Shown: one piece after another, positions 28,232 through 37,405 of the stretch
Numbering within the stretch: position 1 is the first letter of the stretch
Layout: every line of letters starts with the position of its first letter
Assembly: GCF_015354245.1 (NCBI RefSeq)
Contig: NZ_JADKYZ010000007.1
Location: forward strand, 186,001-250,000
Direction of reading: 5' to 3'
Length of the DNA: 64,000 nt
From: Diaphorobacter caeni
GTDB taxonomy: Bacteria; Pseudomonadota; Gammaproteobacteria; Burkholderiales; Burkholderiaceae_C
The notes under the pieces: model-generated
Databases searched by the model: none
Told to the model about the DNA's origin: nothing
Seen by the model: only the letters and a program-made list of their open reading frames with translations
Program-made: the position numbers and the translations under genes

Positions 28232-31200
28232 TTATCTATCAGCCTCCGCCAAAAGCGCTTCATCGAACTCATAGTTAGAAATTGGCTTGGCTCCAAGCCA
28301 TTCCTCTATATGGGCACGCGTCACCAAATGCACTTGGTTTGCCGCAGCTTGCTCAAAAGCTCCGCTGGTGAAGCCCTGGTTCGTGACTGCAACTTTCTTG
28401 AACCGAGTTCCGGAGAAACGAGTTTGGTACCTAGCTGCTCCTGCCGCGACCTCCTTCACGGCATCCCAGCCCACTTCAGCTGATTTCGAGCTTTTGCACT
28501 GGATGAGTTCGCCTTCACTACCGTTGATAGCGACCACATCGATACCGCCGTCGCCACCCCGTTTTTCCGTAATGTTGGCTATGTAACCTCGCCTACTCCA
28601 CAGCAAGCAGCACAAGACTTCAAAACCGAAACCATCCATCCGTTCCACGTCGTCCATGGTCAAAAACCGCTTCGGAAGCATTGCACCCTTGCCGTGTTCC
28701 CCGCCAACTAGGTCAGTAAGGGATGCATCCTGTCCAACGCCATTGAGCATAGAAACCAATGCATCCTTATCAAGCGTGCTATCGGCGAGACCTGCTTTCT
28801 TTTTCATCAGCTCATCGAGCCGCACATCAAACGTCTCGAAATCAGCAACGATAGTCGGACAGTAGACAAAAACATCACGTTCTTGCCCTATCCGGAAAGC
28901 GCGGTCCGTCGCCTGCGACTCCTTCGCCGGATTCCACATGCGAGTGAAGTGAAAGACGTGATTCGCCGCGGTGACATTGAGTCCTGCGCCGGCCGCGAGC
29001 GTGGAGAGAATAATGACGTCAAAACCGTCTTTTGCTGAAAATTTATCGATGTAGCCTTGTCGCCCTTGGGAGTCACCGTTGATGATGAATGGCTTGATGC
29101 CGAATTGTTCCCTTAGGAAATAGTACAGAGCGGCCTGCGCTTCTCGCAGCTCCGTGAACACGATGGCTTTCTGTCCACTCTTTTGCACCTTCTCCAGCTG
29201 TTCTAACAGCCAGTGCATCTTGGGAGAGTTAGCCAGATGCGCATCCTTGCCACGACCATCCAGCAAGAACTTCGTGCCCGGCAAGCAATATGGTTCAGCA
29301 CAGACCGCCTTCATCAAGTGAAGTGCTCCAAAGGACAGGCGAGCGCGCTTACGCCCATCCGTCTCATTCGTTGCGTCCTGCAGCTTCTTCAGCCCTCCCA
29401 TGTAGAGGGTGCGTTGGTAGTCAGTGATAGCAATCTCAAGCCGGTCTCGCACCTCTGGGTGCTGCTTGAAGCCAAGCTCTTTCTCATCCACGCGTTTATG
29501 CGCGAAATACTTCTTTGGCAATTCAGCAGCAATGTCAGCCTTGGTTCTCCGAAGCGTCTGAGGCGCAATCTTTCCTTGCAAACGGACAAGTGATTCCTTT
29601 TGCTCATCGGTATCGCACTCGATAGGACGGCGGTAGGTTTTACCGAACTCCTCAAGAGCTCCAAGCAAGCCAGGCTGAACGAAATCAAACAAACACCACA
29701 GGTCTGCAAGAGAGTTCTCTACAGGCGTTCCCGTACAGGCAATGCGAAAGTCCGCTTTCAGCTTCTTGGCGGCCAAAGTCACCAACGTACCGGGAGTCTT
29801 GATACGCTGCGCCTCATCGCAGATGACAAAAGAGAACGGCTGCCGAGCAAGCGAAAACTCATACGAGGTCAGTGTTTCGTACGTCGTGATAACGAGCTTG
29901 GAAGACCCGACCCACTTGGGCTTCAGGAGTTCGATGATGCCGTTTGCACGAACCTGCTCGTCGATGAGTCCTGCCGGCTGCTTGAGTGCTTTCAGCTCTT
30001 CGCCATAAAGAACCAAAACGTCGGGGAATGAAGGCGTGAAAAACTTCTTAACCTCATTTGCCCAGTTCTCGAGCAAGCTCTTGGGCGCAAAGATGATGGA
30101 CGGCGCCGCGTTCGGATTGTGTTCGTAGTACCAAGCAAGGAGCGACAACAGCTGCAAGGTCTTTCCCAGCCCCATGTCATCACCAAGCAATGCACCACGG
30201 CACGCCGATGGGCCCTTTGAGACGAGATTCTGAAACCATGCCACGCCATGCAACTGGTGTGCCTTTAGCTTAATTCCTGCGCGCAGACAGCAGGGAAGCA
30301 CTGCAGAAGCTCCCAGCGGGAGCGTCAGCGAGGCTCGACGCGACTCTTCGGACTCTTGGTAGTTCACTGCATTGAAGTTGGTCTTGAGCAGTAAAGTTTC
30401 ACGGCGTGCCGGCTCCGTAGGCCCTGCTCCCAAACCATCTCCCTTTACCCTATCCGCTGCAGCAAGCATCGATGTAAAACCATCGAGCAAATTCCTTGCA
30501 TCCGCAGTCGCAACAGGAGTCGGCAGATTCACGTTGGTGACATCAGAGGCCCCGCTCTGCTCAGCGTTCAATACATCGCGACGGAACTCATCGACCCATT
30601 CCACGGACAAGGGAATTACAACCGCCCCTTCGTGGGGTGGCAGACTCACACGCACCATCGGTGTCAGCTCTTGGGGAAGCCAGCCATTCTCTTGCTCACC
30701 GTCTTTGTTTGGCGGTTGAAAGACCGGAATATAAATAGCCTTGGCTACGCCGATACCTTCAATGCGTCCGCTGTAGCCTTCCAGCTCGTAAATATCTTCA
30801 AACGAAATCCGCTCACTTGGCTGCGCCTTCCACAGACTCAGAAGTTGCTGTGCTTGCTCCAACTGCGTCGTAGCTTCAGCATCAATGGTCAGGTCGTACT
30901 CTTCCCATGGGAAGTATTCCCTGTCATCCACCAAGGCCTGCTCCAAAGCCAAGACAAACTCTGCGAACTGTTCCTGGTCCTTAAATGCACTGGTGTTATG
31001 CCGTACAGCGCCATCGCCAAAATGCTCCGTCACTGACAGGTCGACAGCATTCAAGCGACCATCTTCAATCCGCGGGACTACGTTAAAGATTGCAGCTACA
31101 GCTCCAAGTTCTGCCCGGCCAGCCTCGAACTCTTTTTCGTCAATGACATCATGTGCAGCGTCGCCTAAGAATGCGAAGGGATTGTGGATGAACTTCTCCG

Positions 31201-32095
31201 CACGACTGCCCGCAACGCGACGCCCAGGCATCTCGCGCTTCACGACCTCGAGCACCTTACGTACAGGCTCAGAAATCACAACACGCACTCGCCCAGCTCC
31301 GCGCGTCATGTCGTAGTGCGGCTGCACAGCGTTGAAGCCATCGAAAGCTTTGAGCCAGCCGTCGGGTGCCCCTTGGAAAGTTGGCGCCACCGTAAGCACG
31401 CGGCCGAACGACGTTTCTTCCTTTGACACTGGCAAACGCAAAGTCTGCGGCGTCAGAACGTAGGTTGTCTCAAGATAAGACGTCGCATACAGGGCTCCGG
31501 CTTGGTCAGCGGTGCTACGAATTCGGCCCCACGCCAACTCGTTCTCGTGCTGCGTTCTAGCAGAAGCATCGCGGCGTGGGAACTTTGATATCTCGTCGAC
31601 TGTGGTCCAGGCAGCGCGGTTCAACAGCTGAGGATTTCCTCCGACTATCGCAACAGCACCGTCAATCTGCTCAATCTTCACGGACTGCTCAGCGTCCGCC
31701 CAGCCAGCCACCTCAATCTCAAACGAGGCATCTGACAACGTCCCACTGCACGACAGGATAGGCCTCAATGCGCCTAGCTGCGGCAGATTCAGAAGCTGCA
31801 CCATGCCTTGATGCTCTGGGTTCTCCGATATCTCATAGACCCGCCCCCAAGGCAGCATCACGCTGTCACGACGTATCTCGCAGAGCCCCTCCATGGCAAG
31901 CTGTGCCAGATAAACGCCAAGCACTGTATCTGCTGCACCCGCTTGCGCCAAGGTATCCTGAAGGGCTTCTGCCGTAGGAGTTGGTAGTGGCGAGGCTAAC
32001 TTAACGACAACACCTTCCGCTGTCCAATTCGTGGCCAACGCAGTCTTGGAAGACGAGCCCGCAGGAGAACGCCTGAATATGTCAAAAAGTCCCAT
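28232..32095 (-). CDS. zorD: Zorya type I protein ZorD (SNF2 helicase with Mrr-like nuclease)
   Basis: Effector of the Zorya anti-phage system, 1287 residues. About 600 N-terminal residues are unassigned. A SNF2 helicase follows: motif I GDDMGLGKT near 635, motif II ICDEAQRIK near 760, motif III CTGTPVENSLADLW, motif V-VI ILSTLAAGAGLN and ATDRAFRIGQ. The C-terminus is a PD-(D/E)xK domain of the Mrr type: GFEVLCCLLWSRRGY, GGDGGIDVV (near 1181) and LIQCKSSK (near 1200). It should act on invading DNA. ATG 32095 shares a base with the zorC stop (TAATG) and has GGAGAGG upstream; the longer frame to 32137 overlaps zorC and is rejected. Confidence 0.92.
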   Translation of the reverse strand: MGLFDIFRRSPAGSSSKTALATNWTAEGVVVKLASPLPTPTAEALQDTLAQAGAADTVLGVYLAQLAMEGLCEIRRDSVMLPWGRVYEISENPEHQGMVQLLNLPQLGALRPILSCSGTLSDASFEIEVAGWADAEQSVKIEQIDGAVAIVGGNPQLLNRAAWTTVDEISKFPRRDASARTQHENELAWGRIRSTADQAGALYATSYLETTYVLTPQTLRLPVSKEETSFGRVLTVAPTFQGAPDGWLKAFDGFNAVQPHYDMTRGAGRVRVVISEPVRKVLEVVKREMPGRRVAGSRAEKFIHNPFAFLGDAAHDVIDEKEFEAGRAELGAVAAIFNVVPRIEDGRLNAVDLSVTEHFGDGAVRHNTSAFKDQEQFAEFVLALEQALVDDREYFPWEEYDLTIDAEATTQLEQAQQLLSLWKAQPSERISFEDIYELEGYSGRIEGIGVAKAIYIPVFQPPNKDGEQENGWLPQELTPMVRVSLPPHEGAVVIPLSVEWVDEFRRDVLNAEQSGASDVTNVNLPTPVATADARNLLDGFTSMLAAADRVKGDGLGAGPTEPARRETLLLKTNFNAVNYQESEESRRASLTLPLGASAVLPCCLRAGIKLKAHQLHGVAWFQNLVSKGPSACRGALLGDDMGLGKTLQLLSLLAWYYEHNPNAAPSIIFAPKSLLENWANEVKKFFTPSFPDVLVLYGEELKALKQPAGLIDEQVRANGIIELLKPKWVGSSKLVITTYETLTSYEFSLARQPFSFVICDEAQRIKTPGTLVTLAAKKLKADFRIACTGTPVENSLADLWCLFDFVQPGLLGALEEFGKTYRRPIECDTDEQKESLVRLQGKIAPQTLRRTKADIAAELPKKYFAHKRVDEKELGFKQHPEVRDRLEIAITDYQRTLYMGGLKKLQDATNETDGRKRARLSFGALHLMKAVCAEPYCLPGTKFLLDGRGKDAHLANSPKMHWLLEQLEKVQKSGQKAIVFTELREAQAALYYFLREQFGIKPFIINGDSQGRQGYIDKFSAKDGFDVIILSTLAAGAGLNVTAANHVFHFTRMWNPAKESQATDRAFRIGQERDVFVYCPTIVADFETFDVRLDELMKKKAGLADSTLDKDALVSMLNGVGQDASLTDLVGGEHGKGAMLPKRFLTMDDVERMDGFGFEVLCCLLWSRRGYIANITEKRGGDGGIDVVAINGSEGELIQCKSSKSAEVGWDAVKEVAAGAARYQTRFSGTRFKKVAVTNQGFTSGAFEQAAANQVHLVTRAHIEEWLGAKPISNYEFDEALLAEADR

Positions 32096-33858
32096 TACCT
32101 CTCCGGGAAATACCACGCCGCACGCGCTGCGGCCCACTTGAAGCCAAGTGCTGAAAGCTCACGTGCCAATGATGCGGCCTGACTTGGGTCTTCAACCCAA
32201 AGGCGTCCACCGCTGGGGCCACGACTGTCCTTGATAAATGCACCACGGTACCCCTTGACTAGGTCTTCCAGGCGGCCCATCGTGAACGTCGCGCCTCGTG
32301 GTGCTTGTTTTCCACCGCGGTCAGAGGTTGAACGAGATACCGACGACGATGATGTCGAGACTGCATCACGGGAACTGGGCGTGGAGCTATAGCCGACGAC
32401 TATATGCCCTGTTCGACGAGAGCCCTTTTGTGTGTCCGGCACGATTCCAAGCGCCCGCAGGTCCTCTTCCGCCCGGTACTCCCATCCAGAGTGGTGAAGA
32501 ATGCGAGCTGCACGCCTATCTCTTCCGTAGTATCCGGACGCCAAGTCTTCCGTACCGCCACCGTAGTAGCGTGCAAATCGGTCATAGGGCAGTGCATCGT
32601 TCTTATAGACGTAGCACGCGTTTCCTGTCTTACTGAACTCGACAATGATGTACGGCCCGATTTGCATCATGAATGCGTCAACATCACGCTTGGATGTCAA
32701 TTCCGCATAAGCACCAGCTTCTCGCGCAATGAGGTCACGAATGGCTTCATTTGTGTTTTTCAAATACATGGTATCAGCACTAAACAAGAGCCGCGTCCAC
32801 GTAATCTGCTTCATGTACTTTGACCAAAAAGCCAAGCGACCTTCATCCGCTTGATTTCTCGACGCCAAGATGTCAAAGAAGTCTTTTAGATTGCGCTCGT
32901 TGACCCAGGCCAACACCATCATCCAAACAGATTCTGGTACGCGATTCCACGCAGTGGCGATACCCGCGCCTCTCAGCTTTGGGTTCTTCCACACATGTGG
33001 GCCCACAACATAGTCCCGTAACTGTTCGTCGGGCACGGGGTTCTGGCAGGCGTGATACCGAACCAGCACAAGCTCAAGTGCCTCATCTCGAAAGCCTGGG
33101 TGTCCGTCAATGAGAGAAAGCAGCCTTGGCACCAAGCGCATGAATTCGACATCCTTGGCGGCTGTTGCGCTCCGAACAGCGCCCAGAACCAATGCGCTCC
33201 AAAACCAGCTTGATGGCGAGATACCTAGGTCAGCAGCCAGCCGGTCTGCCGGCTCGGTATCACCCGCGAGATAGGCTTTTGCGTACTTCGTAACCGGATT
33301 GGTCGTCAGCACCTCTGGCTCTCGCCGCAGAACTGCAACCCAATCGGGAACCATCGAGGTACCTGTTTCCTTGTCGAGAAGCGGCCATGTACGCTCGAGA
33401 AATGACCGAAGCGCCTCCCATCCATTTCGGCCACCACCCTCTGGGGCGTTTGCAACTGGGGTGTAGTTGAAATAGGAATACAGCAGGCCGTGCCATGTAA
33501 GCCGCCATAGCTCACCTCGAGCGGCTTCCTCCTCATATGAGGCCAGTAGTGACGGAAAGTGCTTAGTCTCTAAAACAATTGCATTGGATTGCTCACGAAT
33601 CGGTGTTGCTACGGCCGAAGCAACAAGGTCTCGTTGCCAAGAGTCAAGTGGCTGGCCGCGCAAAAATGCACGCGCTGCAGCGTAAGCATCCTCCTTATTC
33701 GCCTGAGCTTTTGCATAGCCTTGGAACAGCAATTCCGCATCCTTTGCAGGTTTTTCGACCAAGTGTGGCAAACCGAATGGGCCAGAAGTCAAGCCCATGG
33801 TTTCCAGCGCAGCAGTCAGACCACGGTTCAACCGATTAAGCGCTTCGGCTGCTAGCAT
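32095..33858 (-). CDS. zorC: Zorya type I protein ZorC
   Basis: Type I Zorya cytoplasmic component of 587 residues, assigned from position between zorB and zorD and from the EH-signature-type C-terminal block (GRLWVEDPSQAASLARELSA, ending GFKWAAARAAWYFPER). The remainder is alpha-helical with no catalytic motif I recognise. ZorC has been described as a DNA-associating protein of the system. ATG 33858 lies 7 bases inside the end of zorB, with AAGGAG ahead of it. The stop overlaps the zorD start, so zorB, zorC and zorD are translationally coupled. Confidence 0.88.
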   Translation of the reverse strand: MLAAEALNRLNRGLTAALETMGLTSGPFGLPHLVEKPAKDAELLFQGYAKAQANKEDAYAAARAFLRGQPLDSWQRDLVASAVATPIREQSNAIVLETKHFPSLLASYEEEAARGELWRLTWHGLLYSYFNYTPVANAPEGGGRNGWEALRSFLERTWPLLDKETGTSMVPDWVAVLRREPEVLTTNPVTKYAKAYLAGDTEPADRLAADLGISPSSWFWSALVLGAVRSATAAKDVEFMRLVPRLLSLIDGHPGFRDEALELVLVRYHACQNPVPDEQLRDYVVGPHVWKNPKLRGAGIATAWNRVPESVWMMVLAWVNERNLKDFFDILASRNQADEGRLAFWSKYMKQITWTRLLFSADTMYLKNTNEAIRDLIAREAGAYAELTSKRDVDAFMMQIGPYIIVEFSKTGNACYVYKNDALPYDRFARYYGGGTEDLASGYYGRDRRAARILHHSGWEYRAEEDLRALGIVPDTQKGSRRTGHIVVGYSSTPSSRDAVSTSSSSVSRSTSDRGGKQAPRGATFTMGRLEDLVKGYRGAFIKDSRGPSGGRLWVEDPSQAASLARELSALGFKWAAARAAWYFPER

Positions 33859-34559
33859 TGCCCAAACTCCTTGCTGCTGAGCACTCCACTTTCTTCAGGC
33901 TTCTTTTCATCCAAGCCCCAAAACTCAATTTTCAGTTCCACGCGTCGACTCGCTGCCTTGTCTTTGCGAATCGAGTTGAATGAATACCCGCCCACCAGAA
34001 ATAGGTCTTGAATTTGCCGAAGCTCATGTTCAGATAGAGCGACCTCATCTCCACTCGACTTGGCAAACAAAGTACAAACTACGCTACGGCTGCGATTCAG
34101 GCTAAGACCCAAGTTGTAAAGATACGAACCATCTTGGTCAGTGAAGCCTTCAACGACAACGCGGCGCATCCATTTTTGTCCAGGGGGAGTGGACTTGGCT
34201 CGAAGCAGGACAGGAATGTATCCCCGCAGGAAACGGGCAGCATCCTGCTTGATATCGAAAGTTCCACTATCAAATCTCACGATTTCACCCAAATCGATTC
34301 GATACGTGGACTCATCTACGTTGACATTTTTTTCGGCTGATTCTTGGCGAATCAAAGACATGACTGCACGAATATCCTTTTCGCGCTGAATCTTGGCTTC
34401 CTCTTCTGCCGAGACGCTTTTGGTGACCGCGACAAGCGTTACTGCCATGACCACAAGAAAAAGCACCATAAGTGCAGACATGAGGTCGGAAAAAGAAATC
34501 CAGAAGGGACTTTCCCCCTCCGTTTTTTCCCCGCGTTTAATGGTGAGACGGTTGAGCAT
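33852..34559 (-). CDS. zorB: Zorya protein ZorB (MotB-like stator subunit)
   Basis: Inner-membrane protein of 235 residues with one helix near 26-46 (LMSALMVLFLVVMAVTLVAV). It is preceded by the MotB-like FSDLM whose Asp25 corresponds to the ion-carrying Asp of MotB-type stators. The C-terminal OmpA-like peptidoglycan-binding domain (about 95-225) contains VVVEGFTDQDGSYLYNLGLS and NRSRSVVCTLF. It forms the motor with ZorA and anchors it to the cell wall. The start is one base after the zorA stop, and the end overlaps zorC. Confidence 0.93.
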   Translation of the reverse strand: MLNRLTIKRGEKTEGESPFWISFSDLMSALMVLFLVVMAVTLVAVTKSVSAEEEAKIQREKDIRAVMSLIRQESAEKNVNVDESTYRIDLGEIVRFDSGTFDIKQDAARFLRGYIPVLLRAKSTPPGQKWMRRVVVEGFTDQDGSYLYNLGLSLNRSRSVVCTLFAKSSGDEVALSEHELRQIQDLFLVGGYSFNSIRKDKAASRRVELKIEFWGLDEKKPEESGVLSSKEFGQC

Positions 34560-34560
34560 C

Positions 34561-36564
34561 TCAAGCCTTCTTCATGCGCTGCACTGCTTGTGCCAACTCT
34601 TGAACCACACCATTAAGATGGCCCGTACCCTGGGAAAGATGGCGGTCAGTTGCTGCGATGGTGGACTTAACCTGAGAGAGCATTGACGAGCCAAAGTCGG
34701 TAAACGCTTTGAGTAATGCATCATTGACTTTATCCAAGTGCTCGCGGCCATCAGCGCTCGATTGGCGCATCAACTCAGCACTTTCCTTCATGCTAGCTAC
34801 AAGCTTCTCTGAAATTCCAGCCTCGGCCTTGGCCGCTTCGATGAAGCCCATAAGGGCCGCAACTTGGGTGTCAACCGTCCGGCGAGTAGAGTCGTATTGC
34901 TCAAACCCACGCTGCACCGCATTGGAGGCAGCCTGTAGCGAAGCCGCAGTTGTGGCGAGTGTGTCCGTCACCTTGCTGGACCGGTCGAATACAGCGGCAA
35001 CGGTACCGCCTGCGGTTTCAAACCTTTGAGCAGCACTTCCCATCGTCAAGGCGCCTTGGTTCATACCATCGATAGCGTGTAACGAAACCTTTCCTAAGGC
35101 ATCAATATTGGCCTGAGTCTTACTCACCTGGTCGGACACCGAACTGAGAAGGGTATTGACTTGAGAAGACAAGCCCCCCACCAGCTGGTTCGTTTGATCA
35201 GCCAAGTGTTTGTTACGGCCCGACTCCTCAATGGCGGAAGCTTTACGCGAATCCTCCAAATGTCCCATCGCAATCGCAACTTCTCCAAGAACCTTCATAA
35301 CGGTCTCGTCCAAAACCTGCTTGGACTTGTTCTGTTCCTCAGTCACCAACTTACGGAAGTCTTGTACGAATTCACGCATCTGGTCAGTGAGCAGCTGTTG
35401 ATTGTCAGCCGCCTTCTTCATCGCGTCTTCGAGCGTTCCGCTCATCTGGTTAGCCGCGTGCTCATTGGTCAATTTGATGTCGGATAGCAAGCCCTGCAAA
35501 GAGGCCTGCACCGCGCCCATCGAATTCATCGAGCGCTGCATTTGTTCGTTAATGCCACGCATCTGGCCGCCGAACGTATCCTCCAACTTGGCCATAAAGC
35601 CGGCCAGAACCGTCTCCAGCATGGAGTTCACATGCTCACCATTCGCACGGCTGGTCTGCTCCATCGCATCGCTGACGCGCTTCATGGGCTCTGCCAGGGC
35701 AGTAGAAATGCTTTCACCAATGCGGTCACCGAGCGATTGGGTCACCATCTGTTGTGCAGCAATTTGGCGCTCAACCAGGTTGGTCATCATCTTGTTGAGG
35801 TCCTCAACAAGTGCATCTTTGAGCTGCGCAGTGCTGGCTGCATTTTGTTCGGACGAATTGACAAGCCTAGCGAGATACTCCTCGCCAGCTCCAGTCGAAT
35901 ACAGGCTGTCAATGCCGTGGGTGAGTTTTTCGACCAGTCGGTACAGATACGCCAAAGTCAGCCGGCTAATGAACACAACGCCCATGGCGCAGGCAATCGC
36001 TACCCCTGAGGCGACAAAGGCATGCTGAACCCCACTCATCAAGGGACCAAGCCCTTCGACGGCCCTAGCTGTAGTGGATGGGTCAAATTTCCCAAGTCCA
36101 TCGAGCAGGCCGGCAAAAGTACCAATGATGCCGAGGCCTGTCAGTACACCTGGCAAGTGCTTCGTGAAATCGTCGAACAGCCGGCTATCAACCAATACTT
36201 CGCGGGTGAACAGGCTCTCGGCAGGAACGGTGGCGCGGACTTCAGTCAACACCATCCCTCCGGAGGAAGCCTTGCGAAGCTCATGCAAGGTGTCTGCGTA
36301 CTCTTCCCACAGGTGCTTCAGTGGCTCTCCTCGAAAAGCCGCGCCTACTGTCTCAGGCTTGGGCCCCGCTTTACTGGTACGCAGCGACTGCACCGTTCGC
36401 ACTGCAGACTTCAACTGCCACCAAACCTGGGTACCTTTGATGAGATACCCCAGAAGAAAAATAAGTGTCAGGACAACAACAATGAGAAAGATGTACAGCG
36501 GTACGCCTTGGAGAGAGGAGAGAGACGGGTGAATATCCCCAAGCGCCTTAGAAACCCAATTCAT
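34561..36564 (-). CDS. zorA: Zorya protein ZorA (MotA-like stator with long coiled-coil tail)
   Basis: Membrane motor protein of 667 residues. Helix 1 is at about 22-43 (PLYIFLIVVVLTLIFLLGYL). The MotA/TolQ/ExbB-like helices are at about 138-157 (PGVLTGLGIIGTFAGLLDGL) and 180-200 (HAFVASGVAIACAMGVVFIS). The remaining 430 residues (from about 240) are a continuous helical coiled-coil, the cytoplasmic ZorA tail thought to signal from motor to effectors. The ATG at 36564 overlaps the stop of the small ribbon-helix-helix gene (ATGA), indicating coupled translation. Confidence 0.93.
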   Translation of the reverse strand: MNWVSKALGDIHPSLSSLQGVPLYIFLIVVVLTLIFLLGYLIKGTQVWWQLKSAVRTVQSLRTSKAGPKPETVGAAFRGEPLKHLWEEYADTLHELRKASSGGMVLTEVRATVPAESLFTREVLVDSRLFDDFTKHLPGVLTGLGIIGTFAGLLDGLGKFDPSTTARAVEGLGPLMSGVQHAFVASGVAIACAMGVVFISRLTLAYLYRLVEKLTHGIDSLYSTGAGEEYLARLVNSSEQNAASTAQLKDALVEDLNKMMTNLVERQIAAQQMVTQSLGDRIGESISTALAEPMKRVSDAMEQTSRANGEHVNSMLETVLAGFMAKLEDTFGGQMRGINEQMQRSMNSMGAVQASLQGLLSDIKLTNEHAANQMSGTLEDAMKKAADNQQLLTDQMREFVQDFRKLVTEEQNKSKQVLDETVMKVLGEVAIAMGHLEDSRKASAIEESGRNKHLADQTNQLVGGLSSQVNTLLSSVSDQVSKTQANIDALGKVSLHAIDGMNQGALTMGSAAQRFETAGGTVAAVFDRSSKVTDTLATTAASLQAASNAVQRGFEQYDSTRRTVDTQVAALMGFIEAAKAEAGISEKLVASMKESAELMRQSSADGREHLDKVNDALLKAFTDFGSSMLSQVKSTIAATDRHLSQGTGHLNGVVQELAQAVQRMKKA

Positions 36565-36767
36565 TCAAATTTTTCCCTTGTGACCACGACCGCATCTGGG
36601 CCGCCACCTTGTTGGCCATTAATGCCATGCTGTAAACAGTAGTCTTCGACCAAGATTTCGAAAAAATTGGTGAGGCTACGACGTTCATGCTCCGCGGCAG
36701 CGTGAAGCATGCGCTTCATCCTTGGAGTTATCCTGAAACTAATACCTACGGTCTTTTCTGCTTCCAT
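36561..36767 (-). CDS. Small ribbon-helix-helix DNA-binding protein preceding zorA
   Basis: 68-residue protein (MEAEKTVGISFRITPRM...). The N-terminal half fits an Arc/MetJ-type ribbon-helix-helix fold: beta strand VGISFRIT, helix PRMKRMLHAAAEHER, turn RSLTNF, helix FEILVEDYCLQHG. The C-terminal 20 residues look disordered. It overlaps zorA by four bases (ATGA), so it is part of the Zorya operon. An imperfect inverted repeat covers the predicted -10 upstream, suggesting autoregulation. Start 36767 is chosen because residues before it in the longer frame (to 36866) run through the promoter and match nothing. Not a described core Zorya component as far as I know. Confidence 0.72.
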   Translation of the reverse strand: MEAEKTVGISFRITPRMKRMLHAAAEHERRSLTNFFEILVEDYCLQHGINGQQGGGPDAVVVTREKFE

Positions 36768-36782
36768 GCTCAAGGCATTCCA

Positions 36783-36811
36783 TGTATAGCGTTTTGCGAT
36801 ACACATCGTAA
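36783..36811 (-). promoter_or_regulatory. Zorya operon promoter with overlapping inverted repeat
   Basis: On the minus strand, TTACGA (36811-36806), a 17-base spacer and TATACA (36788-36783) form a sigma70-like promoter 16 bases before the RHH start codon. An imperfect inverted repeat, TGTATAGC at 36783-36790 and GCGATACA at 36796-36803 (7 of 8 pairs, 5-base centre), covers the -10 and is the proposed operator. Confidence 0.6.
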
Positions 36812-36933
36812 CACTCGAGCGCTCCCCTTGACACAGGTTAGGGTTCTTAGAACCAGAAGAGTCCACCGGCAGCGAAAAGTTCGTCAGATGCGCATGAGAC
36901 GTGCAACGTTACGAAGGGGGCTAGACTCCTGAT

Positions 36934-37405
36934 TGAATCGCCCCGAGTTTCAAGGAGGCTGTTTGGTTTACGTCAGGCCACCACTGCAGTGGTCTGATTG
37001 GGGAGTTGCAGATAGAAGTTTGCCTCAGCTTCTGCTGGCGGGATATGCCCGATGGCCTCGATTGGTGGTTAACTCACGATGATTGACAGGACTGGTCGGC
37101 ATCGCATTCGGGCTGTTGGGCAGGCAAGGCCTGTTTTAACTCATCGAACACAAAGTCCGTATCGTTGAACGGATCATCCGCAATCCCTCGATGCGGCGTT
37201 GGAACATGTTGGTGACGAAGGCCAGATTCAACCAGCCTTGCCAGACGGGATGTAGATGTCAACGATTCGCCGACGGGGCGATCTGAAGCACCTTGCAAAT
37301 CGGCTCGACCTCGACCATATCACGAAGGCTTGTCGATGAAACCCTTTCGGATTTCAGCCGGCGGTCGAGCTCTGCATGGGCGAAAAACGCACTTTGGGAT
37401 TCAAC
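36934..37405 (-). pseudogene. Degenerate IS3-family element at the right edge of the Zorya island
   Basis: The minus strand shows pieces in the right order of one IS3 element: orfA end (FFAHAELDRRLKS near 37390-37350), orfB start (EVEPICKVLQIAPS near 37310-37270), a core fragment (TDFVFDELKQALPAQQPE near 37150-37100) and the tail [16 protein letters not shown] ending at the stop 36973. Frameshifts and deletions separate them. A 27-bp terminal repeat closely matching that of the left IS3 copy lies at 36934-36960. The remnant runs opposite to the copy at 26797. Confidence 0.75.

Noticed and set aside
28151-28483. Short plus-strand frame opposite the end of zorD
   Set aside because: Antisense to the nuclease domain of zorD and to the IS256 start; no features of its own.
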